A DNA stretch of 64,000 nt. Source: Nesterenkonia aurantiaca. GTDB lineage: Bacteria; Actinomycetota; Actinomycetes; Actinomycetales; Micrococcaceae. This document shows positions 8,610 to 17,431 of this stretch, in pieces; positions within the stretch are counted from its first letter, which is position 1, and each line of letters starts with the position of its first letter. The notes under the pieces are model-generated. The model saw nothing but the letters and a program-made list of their open reading frames with translations, had not been told where the DNA came from and did no database searches. The position numbers and the translations under genes are program-made. Where the stretch lies: positions 489,858-553,857 of the forward strand of contig NZ_SOAN01000001.1 in NCBI RefSeq assembly GCF_004364585.1, given 5' to 3'.

Positions 8610-9440
8610 TCAGGAGGGGTTGAACTCTCCCGGGTTGGGGCCGGTCCGACCGTCGCGCTCGAGTCCGTCGATGGCGGTGAGCTCCTCCTCGGTGAGCTCG
8701 AAGCCGAAGACGTCGAAGTTCGACGCGATACGCTCCGGAGTCACCGATTTGGGGAACAGGATGCGTCCGCGCTGCAGGTGCCAGCGAATCACGACCTGCG
8801 CGGGGGACACCTGGTGCGCCTGGGCCGCGGAGACCACGGGCTGATCCTCGAAGACCGCACCCTGGGCCAGCGGGCTCCAGGCCTGCGTCTTGATGCCGTG
8901 CTGCTCGTTGGCCTCCTGGATGTCGCGCTGCTGCAGCGCCGGGTGGATCTCCACCTGGTTGATCGCTGGAATCACAGTGCCCGCCTCGGCCACGCGCTCG
9001 AGGTGCTCGGGCAGGAAGTTCGAGACGCCGATGCTGCGGGTCAGCCCTTCGGCCTGCAGCTCCTCCATCGCCTTCCAGGCATCGAGGTAGGCCTCGTCGG
9101 CCGGCGCGGGCCAATGGATCAGGTACAGATCCACGTAGTCCAGGCCCAGCTTCTCCAGCGAGGTGCGAAGCGCCTGCTTGGTGTTTCCGGCCTTGAAGTC
9201 GTTCACCCAGACCTTGGTGGTGATGAAGAGCTCCTCGCGGGGGATTCCGGAGGCGGCGATGGCGCGTCCCACGCCTTCTTCGTTGCCGTAGACGGCAGCG
9301 TTGTCGATATGCCGGTATCCGACCTTCAGCGCTTCAGCGACCACCTTCTCGGCGTCGTCGGCCGGGACCTGCCAGACCCCGAAGCCGAGCTGGGGGATCG
9401 CGGTTCCATCATTGAGTGTGATCGTGGGAACAGTAGCCAT
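8610..9440 (-). CDS. aldo/keto reductase
   Basis: 276 aa, usual length for the AKR superfamily. The catalytic tetrad is visible: Asp and Tyr in IDNAAVYGNEEGVG, Lys in ITTKVWVNDF and His in YLIHWPAP. NADPH-binding C-terminal motifs LFPKSVTPERIASN are intact, and GVSNFLPEHLE is the usual AKR signature. It resembles the 2,5-diketo-gluconate reductase/YvgN-like AKR5 group, which reduce a broad range of aldehydes and ketones. The ATG at 9440 is preceded by GAGAGG at 6 nt; an in-frame TTG two codons upstream is less likely. Monocistronic. Confidence 0.93.
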   Translation of the reverse strand: MATVPTITLNDGTAIPQLGFGVWQVPADDAEKVVAEALKVGYRHIDNAAVYGNEEGVGRAIAASGIPREELFITTKVWVNDFKAGNTKQALRTSLEKLGLDYVDLYLIHWPAPADEAYLDAWKAMEELQAEGLTRSIGVSNFLPEHLERVAEAGTVIPAINQVEIHPALQQRDIQEANEQHGIKTQAWSPLAQGAVFEDQPVVSAAQAHQVSPAQVVIRWHLQRGRILFPKSVTPERIASNFDVFGFELTEEELTAIDGLERDGRTGPNPGEFNPS

Positions 9441-9674
9441 CGGCAACCTCTCTCATCCTGCGTCTGTGTCTGAGGGCAACCGTGCCCTCGTGTTGTGTGA
9501 ACCACGCAACAGTCAGGATCATTCCATGCGATTGATCCCAGCGGGAGCACTGCACCAGATGCCTCTCGAAGGGCTCTCCTCACTGGTCAGCCGCTGAGCG
9601 CGGGCCTAAGCTGAGACCATGGGAGCACACCGCCCCCGGGGCAGTTCCCCCAAGTGCAGATCAGAGGATTCATC

Positions 9675-10307
9675 ATGGCCGCAGAGATCACCGCATCACG
9701 ACGACGAGCCACCGGGCGCACCCTGCTGATCGTCTCAGCGCTCGGCGCCGCGGGTTTCGCCGGCTGGTCACTGGCTCAGCTCCAGCTCACCACCTCCGAG
9801 ACGTTCCTCGCGGAGGCCTGGCACGCGTTCGGGCTGATCGTCTTCGCGGGGCTCTTCGCCCTCGTCGCCTGGCGCCCCCGGGCCTACCCCGGCCTGATGG
9901 AACTGACCATCGTGCACAGCATCGGGATGTTCGTGCTGGCGCTGACCAACCAGGAGGCGGCCGGCGCGACCGCGACCATGATCCTGCATGGACTGCTTGC
10001 CCTGGCCCTGCTCATCGCCTATGTGGTCCTTGGCTGCATCAAGGCCTGGGGGCGTCAGCCGGCGGCGCAGCAGCCTGCCCCGGCATCCGCGAAGCGCCCC
10101 GAGGTCGCGCGAGCTTCCGCGACCGCCGGAAGCTCCCCGGCGAAGGGGCAGCAGGACCGAGGCAAGGCGCCGGAGAGCGGCCCCCGAGGACTGGACCAGG
10201 CTCCTGCGCCCACGGCGCAGCCGGGCACGGCTCCCGGTGGGCGGTCCGGCACCGCGCCGACCAGGCCGATGCCGCAGGCGTTCCCCGAGGATCACCCGCG
10301 CAGCTAG
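9675..10307 (+). CDS. four-helix membrane protein with disordered tail
   Basis: 210 aa. Four hydrophobic helices occupy about residues 15-125 (TLLIVSALGAAGFAGWSLA, AFGLIVFAGLFALVAW, LTIVHSIGMFVLALTN, GLLALALLIAYVVLGCI), followed by an 85-residue Pro/Ala/Ser-rich tail facing the cytoplasm. I do not recognise a family. The start is the ATG at 9675 with AGAGGA at 6 nt rather than the upstream frame. It diverges from the aldo/keto reductase and converges with the LytTR regulator. Confidence 0.75.
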   Translation: MAAEITASRRRATGRTLLIVSALGAAGFAGWSLAQLQLTTSETFLAEAWHAFGLIVFAGLFALVAWRPRAYPGLMELTIVHSIGMFVLALTNQEAAGATATMILHGLLALALLIAYVVLGCIKAWGRQPAAQQPAPASAKRPEVARASATAGSSPAKGQQDRGKAPESGPRGLDQAPAPTAQPGTAPGGRSGTAPTRPMPQAFPEDHPRS

Positions 10308-10316
10308 CCGCAGCGC

Positions 10317-11105
10317 TCATACCCCGAGGCGACGGCGCAGCTCGGGCGCGTGCCGGCGGGAGACCTCCACTCGGCTGCGCTGACGGTCATTGAGCACCAG
10401 GACCAGCGCGCCGCGGAAGTCTGGCACCAGTTCCCGGACGTAGCGCAGATTGACCAGATACGAGCGGTGCACCCGGAAGAAGTGACCTTGGAGTCGACGT
10501 TCGAGCTCATTGAGCGAGAAGGAGACCAGCACGCGATCGTCGGTGAGCTTCAGCGAGGCATAGCCGCGCGCCGCCACCGCATAGACGATCGCCTCGCCGT
10601 CCACGAGCACCGTCCTGCCGTCCTTCTGCACAGGGATCCGCACCAGCTGCTGCGCCGGGCGCGTGGCCGGCGCGGCGGGCCCTGGCACGGCGGGCGCCGG
10701 CGCGGTCACGGGTGAGGATGCGGCCTCGGCGCCGGCGAGCGCCCGCTGCACGGATCGCTGGAGTCGGTCGGCGGAGAACGGCTTGACCAGGTAGTCCGCG
10801 GCCGCGAGGTCGAAGGCCTCCACGGCATGATCCGGGTAGGCGGTGGTGAAGATGACCTGAGGCCGCCGCACCCCTTCGGGAGCGCTGGCGCCGCGCAGCC
10901 GCTGCGCGACCTCAAGCCCGCTGAGCCCGGGCATGCGGATGTCGAGGAAGACCAGGTCATAGGCCAGGGAGTTCAGCAGCAGGAGCGCCTCTTCACCATT
11001 GGTGGCTTCTCCCACCACCTGGACGCCGCCGATCTCCTCGAGCAGGAACCGGAGTTCCTCGCGGGCAGGAGCCTCGTCGTCCACGATCAGAGCGCGTGGA
11101 TGCAT
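10317..11105 (-). CDS. LytTR-family response regulator
   Basis: 262 aa. Receiver domain about residues 4-120 with acidic pocket VDDE, phospho-acceptor Asp55 in VFLDIRMPG, and Lys in YLVKPFS. A Pro/Ala linker leads to a LytTR DNA-binding domain (HFFRVHRSYLVNLRYVREL). LytTR regulators bind direct repeats as dimers and commonly control carbon uptake or autolysis genes. It lies 42 bp downstream of its kinase, but TATACT ending 6 nt before its ATG suggests an additional leaderless promoter. The context with two SSS symporters suggests monocarboxylate sensing (inference). Confidence 0.93.
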   Translation of the reverse strand: MHPRALIVDDEAPAREELRFLLEEIGGVQVVGEATNGEEALLLLNSLAYDLVFLDIRMPGLSGLEVAQRLRGASAPEGVRRPQVIFTTAYPDHAVEAFDLAAADYLVKPFSADRLQRSVQRALAGAEAASSPVTAPAPAVPGPAAPATRPAQQLVRIPVQKDGRTVLVDGEAIVYAVAARGYASLKLTDDRVLVSFSLNELERRLQGHFFRVHRSYLVNLRYVRELVPDFRGALVLVLNDRQRSRVEVSRRHAPELRRRLGV

Positions 11106-11111
11106 CCACTC

Positions 11112-11117
11112 AGTATA
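11112..11117 (-). promoter_or_regulatory. -10 box inside operon for leaderless regulator mRNA
   Basis: Minus-strand TATACT, 6 nt (GAGTGG), then ATG at 11105. No ribosome site is seen before the ATG. Confidence 0.55.
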
Positions 11118-11147
11118 GGGGGAACATCCAGACCATTGTGATCGTCA

Positions 11148-12473
11148 TCACCGCAGTGGAATCTGGAGCTCCACCACGGTGCCCCCGGAGCGCGGCGTCG
11201 AGATCGAGAGGTCGTAGCGGTCCCCGAACAGCGAGTTCAGCCGTTCCGTGATGTTCTGCAGACCGACGCCGGCGTGGTTGGGATCATCGGGCACCGTCTC
11301 CCCTCCCCCGAGGCGACCGGCACCGTCGGCCATCTGCGCCAGCACATCAGAAGCCATCCCCACCCCGTCGTCGCTGACCCGGATGCTCGTGGTGCGGGCC
11401 AACGGATCCACTCTGGCGCGCAGATGCACGGTCCCGCCAGCAGGCTTGCCCGAGATGCCGTGCTTGACCGCGTTCTCCACCAGAGGTTGGATCATCAGCA
11501 CCGGCACCCGGGTGGTGAGCACCTGAGGGTCGATGTCGTAGCGGACCTTGAGCCGGTCCCCGAAGCGCGCCTGCTCCAACGACACGTAGGTGCGCACGAA
11601 GTAGTACTCCTGAGCGAACTCCGCATAGTGCCCCTCCTGGCGCACCGCGTAGCGGAAGAACTCGGAGAGTCGCAGCAGCAGCTCGCGGGCCTCATCGGGG
11701 CGGGTGCGGGCCTTCGAGGCGATGGTGTTGAGGATGTTGAACAGGAAGTGCGGGTTGATCTGGGCGCGCAGCGCGTTGAGCCGCGCGTCGGTGGCCAGCT
11801 GCTTCTCGCGGTCGAGCTCGGCGAGCTCCAGGTGCAGCGAGAGCATGGAGGCCATGTCCTCGACCAGCTGACGCGGCGGGATCTCGGTCTCTGCCTGGTA
11901 GACCCCGAGGGTTCCGATCACCCGGGCACCCACGCGCAGCGGCACGATCACCGCCGAGGTGACCTCGCAGTCGGGCTTCTTGCAGCCCACCCCGGCGCGG
12001 TCGCGGACCACCTGGGTCTTGCCCTTGGCGATGGTGCGCGGCGCCGCGGAGGTCTGCATCTGGGCCCCCTCACGATGGTGATCGGCACCAGGTCCCACAT
12101 AGGCCAGGATCTGCTCCCGGTCGGTGATCGAGACCGCGTCGCCGGAGAGCATCGGGCGCAGCAGCTCGCAGGTCCGCCGGGCGGCCTCCGGGGTCAGTCC
12201 GGCGCGCAGCGGCATGGAGCGCCCCGCCGCGGCGAGGTTGCGCACCCCGCGGCTGACCTCGACCTCCCGGGGGGAGACCGGACGCTGACGACGCCGGCCG
12301 GTGGCCCCGCGCAGCGCCGAGGGATAACCCAGCACCGCTGCGACCGTGAGCCCGAGTCCGAGTCCGAGGGTGGGCAGCATCGGCAGAGCCGGGTCCGCGA
12401 ACACCTGGGTGCCGAGATAGACCAGCACCCAGATCAGGGTCACTCCGGCCGCCAACATCGCGCTACCGCGCAT
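11148..12473 (-). CDS. LytS-type sensor histidine kinase
   Basis: 441 aa. Two N-terminal membrane helices (about residues 1-50), a GAF-like region (about 90-225), then the His_kinase domain with INPHFLFNILNTIASKA, where the His is the phosphorylated residue, and an HATPase domain (NAVKHGISG, DDGVGM). It should phosphorylate the adjacent LytTR regulator. A cytosolic GAF rather than a multi-helix 5TM-LytS sensor means the signal is probably intracellular. The GAF region holds a Cys-containing RAGVGCKKPDCEVTS segment that could be a redox or ligand site. It overlaps the symporter stop by 11 bp. Confidence 0.93.
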   Translation of the reverse strand: MRGSAMLAAGVTLIWVLVYLGTQVFADPALPMLPTLGLGLGLTVAAVLGYPSALRGATGRRRQRPVSPREVEVSRGVRNLAAAGRSMPLRAGLTPEAARRTCELLRPMLSGDAVSITDREQILAYVGPGADHHREGAQMQTSAAPRTIAKGKTQVVRDRAGVGCKKPDCEVTSAVIVPLRVGARVIGTLGVYQAETEIPPRQLVEDMASMLSLHLELAELDREKQLATDARLNALRAQINPHFLFNILNTIASKARTRPDEARELLLRLSEFFRYAVRQEGHYAEFAQEYYFVRTYVSLEQARFGDRLKVRYDIDPQVLTTRVPVLMIQPLVENAVKHGISGKPAGGTVHLRARVDPLARTTSIRVSDDGVGMASDVLAQMADGAGRLGGGETVPDDPNHAGVGLQNITERLNSLFGDRYDLSISTPRSGGTVVELQIPLR

Positions 12474-14148
12474 CCACGCCTCCTCGGGTCAGTCGGGCCA
12501 TGCGCTCCGCGCGGCGGTCCGCGGCAGTTCCATGCATCCGCACCCAGTGCGCCTGCACCCCGTCGGGTGCCCTGGTGCGCAGCGAGACCAGCACCACCAC
12601 CGCCACCGTGATCGGTGCGACCACCAGGGTCGGGGCGGCGAGCAGCTCGCGCAGCCAGTCGGTCTCGATCAGCCCGGCGGTCATGAACATGGACACCGAG
12701 AGGACCGCCCCGGTGAGCAGGCCGGCCAGGGACCCGGCCGCCGTCGTGCGGTGCCACCAGATCGCGAGCACCAGCACCGGGGTCAATGCTGATCCGGCCA
12801 CGGCGAAGGCCCAGGTCACCATGGTGGCGACCAGCGAGGGCATCGCCGGGGCGAAGGCCTCGGGACGCAGTGCGATGGCCAGGCCCGCCGCGAGCGCGGC
12901 CCCCAGCAGCGTGGTGATCCTCCCGGCCCAGACCGCCTGGCGCTGCGTGGCGCGCGGGTTGATGTGGCGCTCGTAGACGTCATGGCCCCAGGTCGCCGCC
13001 GAGGCCAGCAGCAGTCCGGCCACCGTGGACATCGCGGCGATCAGCGCGGCAGCGGCGATCAGACCCAACCCGGTCTGCTCGCCGTAGATCCTACCGAGCA
13101 CCGGCAGCGCGTGCTCCGGAGTATGCAGCACCCCGTTCACGGTGAGCTCCTGAAGCCAGGGCCGGCCCGCGACGGCGTCGGGGATGATGTCCCGGGCGGC
13201 GGTGCCCAGCATGATCGCCATCGCGTAGAACGCGCCGATCAGCGCCAGCACCCAGACGGTGGTGGTGCGCGCGGCCTTGCCGGTCGGGGAGGTGAAGTAC
13301 CGGTTCATCACATGCGGCAGCCCGGCGGTGCCCAGCCCCAGGGTGACCACCAGCGCCACCTGGCCCAGCGGCCCGTAGCGGGCCCCGGGCTCACCGAAGA
13401 GCGCCGGCTCCCCCGGGTGCATGTGATTGGTCTCCTCGGTGAGCGTCCACTCCTGCCCCTCTGCGCCGCCGAGGGTGGGATTCGCCAACGGGGCCTCACT
13501 CAGACTCTGCACCGCCTCCCCATAGCGGAAGCCGTCCGCGGTGACCACCACGGCGAGCCAGACCAGGGCGGCGAAGAGCAGCAGAAACTGCACCGCCTGG
13601 TTCCAGGTGGTCCCGCGCATCCCGCCGAAGGCGACGACGACGGCGACCACAGCCGTGGAGAGCAGCACCCCGGTCGCATAGGGCGAGAGTCCCAGCAGGC
13701 CCTGCCCGACCAGCAGCTCCCAGGTGATGCCGCCGCCCACCGACTGCGGCACCAGATAGCAGAGGATCACGAGCTGGACCACGCCCACCGAGGCCAGCCG
13801 AACCGGGCCCGAGTCCATCCGGCGGCCGAGAAAGTCGGCCAGCGAGAACTCTCCGAAGCGGCGCAGCGGCGCGGCGATGAGCAGCAGCACCGGCACGAAG
13901 CCGGCGGCGAAGCCTACGGCGTACCAGGCGCCGTCCAGTCCCGAGACGTAGACGGCTGCTGCCACCCCGAGGAAGGAGGCGGCCGAGAGGTAGTCCCCGC
14001 AGATCGCCCAGGAATTGGTCATGACCCCGACCCGCTGGCCCGCGAGGTAGAAGTCCACGGTGGAGGGGCCCCGAGGTCGGCTGATGAAGGAGACGCCGAG
14101 CACGACGATCAGCACTGCGGCAAGCGTCACCACCGCAGTCGAGGTCAT
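12463..14148 (-). CDS. sodium:solute symporter (SSS family), monocarboxylate type
   Basis: 561 aa, about 13 helices. SSS features: VDFYLAGQRVG near the N-terminus, WAICGDYLSAASFLGVAA (the G-D-x-x-S/A-A-A-S-F motif of the acetate/pyruvate group), GLGTAGLPHVMNRYF and AAMSTVAGLLLASAATWGHDVY. Closest in character to ActP/MctC carriers of acetate, propionate or pyruvate. It overlaps the upstream DUF485-like gene by ATGA and the downstream kinase by 11 bp, so all belong to one operon. GGAGGA precedes the ATG; the longer upstream frame would run into the neighbour. Confidence 0.93.
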   Translation of the reverse strand: MTSTAVVTLAAVLIVVLGVSFISRPRGPSTVDFYLAGQRVGVMTNSWAICGDYLSAASFLGVAAAVYVSGLDGAWYAVGFAAGFVPVLLLIAAPLRRFGEFSLADFLGRRMDSGPVRLASVGVVQLVILCYLVPQSVGGGITWELLVGQGLLGLSPYATGVLLSTAVVAVVVAFGGMRGTTWNQAVQFLLLFAALVWLAVVVTADGFRYGEAVQSLSEAPLANPTLGGAEGQEWTLTEETNHMHPGEPALFGEPGARYGPLGQVALVVTLGLGTAGLPHVMNRYFTSPTGKAARTTTVWVLALIGAFYAMAIMLGTAARDIIPDAVAGRPWLQELTVNGVLHTPEHALPVLGRIYGEQTGLGLIAAAALIAAMSTVAGLLLASAATWGHDVYERHINPRATQRQAVWAGRITTLLGAALAAGLAIALRPEAFAPAMPSLVATMVTWAFAVAGSALTPVLVLAIWWHRTTAAGSLAGLLTGAVLSVSMFMTAGLIETDWLRELLAAPTLVVAPITVAVVVLVSLRTRAPDGVQAHWVRMHGTAADRRAERMARLTRGGVDAR

Positions 14149-14624
14149 CGAGGATCCTCCGTGCCGAGCGTGGCGCCGGGCGCCGGACCGGACGCATCGT
14201 CCTCGTCGTGGAGTCCCTGCTGGCCCCCCAGCATGCGTGACTCCACCGAGGCGCTGAGTCGGGCCGCAGCAATGCCGATGACGGCGAACGCCAGGTAGAG
14301 CCCTCCGGCCGCGGCGACGAAGCCGGGGCTGAGCTCCCCGAAGACCCGCGCCTCGGTCCACCACTGCAGCGTCATGGTCAACACCGGGAACGCCGCCACC
14401 AGCACCAGGAAGACCAGGAAGTAGGCCAGTGCCACCCCGCGCTGGGCGCGGAAGGCGGCATCGACCTCGGCGGGGGTGTCGCGGACATCCTTGTCAGAGA
14501 CGAAGGCGGCGTCATCCGGGAAGACCGGATCAGAGAGCTCGCCGTGAGGAAGATGTGCGCTGGCCGGTCGAGGCTGTGGCTGGGATGATTCCGGCGTCGA
14601 ACCCGCGGAAGAGGGTTTCACCAC
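14145..14624 (-). CDS. DUF485-like small membrane partner of symporter
   Basis: 159 aa. A charged, disordered N-terminus (about 65 residues, including DAAFVSDKDVRDT) is followed by two helices (GVALAYFLVFLVLVAAFPVLT and FVAAAGGLYLAFAVIGIAAA) and an acidic tail. DUF485 proteins (E. coli YjcH) sit next to ActP-type symporters; the order here matches. GTG start with a weak upstream AGGGG; stop overlaps the symporter start by 4 nt. More divergent than the DUF485 protein at 15406, so the family call rests partly on context. Confidence 0.8.
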   Translation of the reverse strand: MVKPSSAGSTPESSQPQPRPASAHLPHGELSDPVFPDDAAFVSDKDVRDTPAEVDAAFRAQRGVALAYFLVFLVLVAAFPVLTMTLQWWTEARVFGELSPGFVAAAGGLYLAFAVIGIAAARLSASVESRMLGGQQGLHDEDDASGPAPGATLGTEDPR

Positions 14625-14640
14625 CGCTGGCCATATCCCC

Positions 14641-15123
14641 TCAGGCGGGGAGCCACGTCCGGTACATGCTCCACGCCGACTTCAGCAACACCACGGCACC
14701 GCCGCCGGCGAGGACGAGCCCCATGCCGGGAAGCAGTCCGCCCCAGGCGCCGGAGCTCGCCGAGAAGGCCAGGAGGTTCCAGGCCTGCAGCAGCACAATG
14801 CCTGCCACGATGAGCCCGGGGATCGCAGCGTGCGCGATCGCCAGCTTCCGGCGCGGCACGAATGCGCCGGCGAAAGCCAGGAAGCCCACCGCCAGGGTGA
14901 TCACGCCGGGACCGTCGGTGCCGCGCAACACATAAGTCTCTCCGGTGACCTGCTCCATGAAGGGCAGGTAGACCCAGGGCAGGAACGCGGAGACGATCAT
15001 CATGAGTCCGCCGAGGATCATCGCCTTGCTGCCGGGATGAAAGACGCCCCAGCCGGTGGCACTGCCAGCCTTCAAGCGCGCAGTAATCCCGCCGTAGATG
15101 CCCTTGTCCGCTGTGGTGGTCAT
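14641..15123 (-). CDS. four-helix membrane protein, first gene of symporter operon
   Basis: 160 aa with four hydrophobic helices (AMILGGLMMIVSAFLPWVYL, GVITLAVGFLAFAGAFV, AAIPGLIVAGIVLLQAWNLLA, GLVLAGGGAVVLLKSAWS). I do not recognise the family. It begins the minus-strand operon membrane protein-DUF485-symporter-LytS-LytTR, with only 16 bp before the next gene, so it could be an accessory or sensory subunit for the carrier (inference). Confidence 0.8.
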   Translation of the reverse strand: MTTTADKGIYGGITARLKAGSATGWGVFHPGSKAMILGGLMMIVSAFLPWVYLPFMEQVTGETYVLRGTDGPGVITLAVGFLAFAGAFVPRRKLAIAHAAIPGLIVAGIVLLQAWNLLAFSASSGAWGGLLPGMGLVLAGGGAVVLLKSAWSMYRTWLPA

Positions 15124-15178
15124 GTCGCCATCCTAGATGTGATCAGCGCCACAGGCGAAGCCTGCTCCGGAGAACCTG

Positions 15179-15276
15179 ACCAGCGGCGGCATTCCCGCGC
15201 TGAACGGCAGATTCTGGTCCGCGAGCGGTCATTCTCGCCGGATTCTCCGTTCAGCGCGGAATTCATGCCGCTGGCA
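15179..15276. promoter_or_regulatory. large inverted repeat between divergent symporter operons
   Basis: Core arms GCGCTGAACGG (15197-15207) and CCGTTCAGCGC (15247-15257) are perfect. Outward of these, ATTCC and CCAGCGGC also pair with small offsets, giving nearly 28-nt imperfect arms around a 39-nt centre. Its place, about 60 bp from the leftward start, suggests a regulator site or an mRNA leader hairpin. Confidence 0.6.
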
Positions 15277-15308
15277 AACACAGATACACCGCTGGAGGTC
15301 CCCGGACT

Positions 15309-15324
15309 TGTGATCCGCGCCACA
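15309..15324. promoter_or_regulatory. CRP/GlxR-like binding site
   Basis: TGTGATCCGCGCCACA matches TGTGA-N6-TCACA with one mismatch. In corynebacteria the CRP-type regulator GlxR controls carbon-uptake genes at such sites. It lies about 80 bp upstream of the rightward DUF485-symporter pair and beside a TTGACT at 15327-15332. Confidence 0.55.
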
Positions 15325-15405
15325 TTTTGACTGTCTTAGACCAGTCCCTGCGCATCCGCGCGGGTGAATCGCCCCGCACTACTCGCACTAGGAAGGGAGC
15401 CTCCC

Positions 15406-15732
15406 ATGTCCGATGTGGCACATGAGGGAACCTCCGGCGGTCCGCCAGAGACGGAGGACACCAGTTGGCGCAAGCGCTACTGGAAGAAGAACCTCCGACT
15501 GATGATCACGCTGCTGGTCATCTGGTTCACCGTCTCATTCGGCTTCGGCATCCTGCTGATCGAGCCGCTCAACAACATCGTGATTCTCGGCTTCCCGCTC
15601 GGCCTCTGGTTCGCCCAGCAGGGATCGATCTACGTCTTCGTGGTCCTGATCCTGGTCTACGCCCTCTGGATGGACAAGATCGATGATGAGTTCGGCGTCT
15701 CCGAGCGCAACGAAGAAGGTGGTTACAAGTGA
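15406..15732 (+). CDS. DUF485 membrane protein
   Basis: 108 aa with two helices (LRLMITLLVIWFTVSFGFGILL and GSIYVFVVLILVYALWMDKID), the length and layout of DUF485 proteins such as YjcH, which accompany ActP-type acetate carriers. The end (LWMDKIDDEFGVSE) matches the usual YxxxM/LD-x-L/ID ending. ATG chosen with GGAAGGGAG upstream. Its TGA overlaps the GTG of the next gene. Confidence 0.88.
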   Translation: MSDVAHEGTSGGPPETEDTSWRKRYWKKNLRLMITLLVIWFTVSFGFGILLIEPLNNIVILGFPLGLWFAQQGSIYVFVVLILVYALWMDKIDDEFGVSERNEEGGYK

Positions 15733-17405
15733 ACGAGACTCAGTTCTGGACCTTCTTCTTCATCATCCTGACCTTCGGCATCTACATCATCATCGCGTGG
15801 CGCTCCCGGGTGAAGGAGACCAAGGAGTTCTACGTCGCCTCTCAGGGTGTGCCGACCCTCGCCAACGGCGCCGCGGTCGCGGCAGACTGGATGAGCGCCG
15901 CCAGCTTCATCGGCATGGCGGGCCTGATCGCCTTCCTGGGCTCCGACGGCTCGGTCTACCTGATGGGCTGGACCGGCGGCTATGTGCTGCTTGCACTGCT
16001 GCTGGCTCCCTACCTCCGCAAATGGGGCAAGTTCACGGTGCCCGAGTTCGTGGGCGACCGCTATTCGGAGTCGGTGCGCATCGTCGCGGCCGTCGCCGCG
16101 ATCGTGGTCTCCTTCACCTACGTGGTCGGCCAGATGGCCGGCGGCGGCATCGTCTTCAGCCGCTTCCTGGGACTGAGCATCGAATGGGGCGTGGTGCTGG
16201 TCGCCGTCGTCATCTTCATCTACGCAGTCCTCGGCGGCATGAAGGGCATCACCTACACCCAGGTGGCGCAGTACACCGTGCTGATCATCGCCTACCTGAT
16301 CCCGGCCTTCGCCGTGGCCTACCAGACCACGGGTATTCCGGTTCCGCAGATCTCCTACGGGCAGATCCTGGCAGAACTGGACTCGCTCAGCGTGGAGTTC
16401 GGACTCAACGAGTTCACCGAGGCGTTCTCGGGCCGCGCAGGCGGCCAGATCGACGTATTCCTGGTGACGCTCTCGCTGATGCTGGGCACCGCCGGCCTTC
16501 CGCACGTGATCATCCGCTTCTACACGACCAAGACGGTCCGCGGTGCGCGCTACTCGGCCTTCTGGGCGCTGTTCTTCATCTCGCTGCTCTACCTCACGGC
16601 TCCTGCCGTGGGCGCCTTCACCAAGCTGAACCTGCTCCAGGGCGTGCAGGGCCAGGCACCAGACAACCTGCCTGACTGGATCAACACCTGGGCTCCGACC
16701 GGGCTGGTGACCGTCAACGACGACGTCGAGACGATCGGTACGGTCTCCAACATCGCCACCTCCGGGGCTGACCTGATCGTCAACAACGACATCCTGGTCC
16801 TGGCATCGCCGGAGATCGGCGGGCTTCCCGCTCCGATCGTCGGCCTGATGGCCGCCGGCGGCATGGCAGCTGCCATGTCCACCGCGGCTGGCCTGCTGCT
16901 GGTCATCTCCTCGGCCGCTTCCCACGACCTGTACTTCCGGGTCATCAAGAAGACCGGCGCTTCGGAGAAGGAGCAGATGATGGTCGGACGCATCGCCATG
17001 GGCGTTGCGATCCTGTTCGCCATCTGGGCCGGCATCAACCCGCCGGCATTCGTGGCCCAGGTGGTCGCGTTCGCCTTCGGGCTCGCTGCGGCGACCTTCT
17101 TCCCGATCCTGATCCTCGGGATCTTCTGGAAGAAGGCCAACGGACCGGGTGCCACTGCAGGCATGCTGACCGGTCTCGCGTTCACCGGCACCTACATGAT
17201 CTACACGCTGGAGGTCTTCGGCACCGGCGCGAACGATCATATCTTCAACGTCTCCCCGGAGGGCATCGGTGCGATCGGTGCTGCGCTCAACTTCATCGTG
17301 ATCGTGGTGGTCTCCAAGCTCACTGCGCCCCCGAGCGAATACGTGCAGGAGATGGTCGAAGAGATCCGGTATCCGCAGACCCGAAAGGTGGATGTGCGTT
17401 CTTGA
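15729..17405 (+). CDS. sodium:solute symporter, ActP/MctC-type monocarboxylate carrier
   Basis: 558 aa, about 13 helices. Motifs KETKEFYVASQGVPTLANG, AADWMSAASFIGMAGLI, GLPHVIIRFYTTK and AAMSTAAGLLLVISSAASHDLY are typical of the cation/acetate symporter group (ActP, MctC), which take up acetate, propionate and pyruvate with a cation. Translationally coupled to the DUF485 gene (GTGA overlap). A 21-bp hairpin terminator follows. This is the second SSS carrier within 3 kb and is clearly closer to the acetate group than the one at 12463; the two may differ in substrate or affinity. Confidence 0.95.
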   Translation: MNETQFWTFFFIILTFGIYIIIAWRSRVKETKEFYVASQGVPTLANGAAVAADWMSAASFIGMAGLIAFLGSDGSVYLMGWTGGYVLLALLLAPYLRKWGKFTVPEFVGDRYSESVRIVAAVAAIVVSFTYVVGQMAGGGIVFSRFLGLSIEWGVVLVAVVIFIYAVLGGMKGITYTQVAQYTVLIIAYLIPAFAVAYQTTGIPVPQISYGQILAELDSLSVEFGLNEFTEAFSGRAGGQIDVFLVTLSLMLGTAGLPHVIIRFYTTKTVRGARYSAFWALFFISLLYLTAPAVGAFTKLNLLQGVQGQAPDNLPDWINTWAPTGLVTVNDDVETIGTVSNIATSGADLIVNNDILVLASPEIGGLPAPIVGLMAAGGMAAAMSTAAGLLLVISSAASHDLYFRVIKKTGASEKEQMMVGRIAMGVAILFAIWAGINPPAFVAQVVAFAFGLAAATFFPILILGIFWKKANGPGATAGMLTGLAFTGTYMIYTLEVFGTGANDHIFNVSPEGIGAIGAALNFIVIVVVSKLTAPPSEYVQEMVEEIRYPQTRKVDVRS

Positions 17406-17431
17406 CTCGGCCTGCTGCGGCAGACCACACA

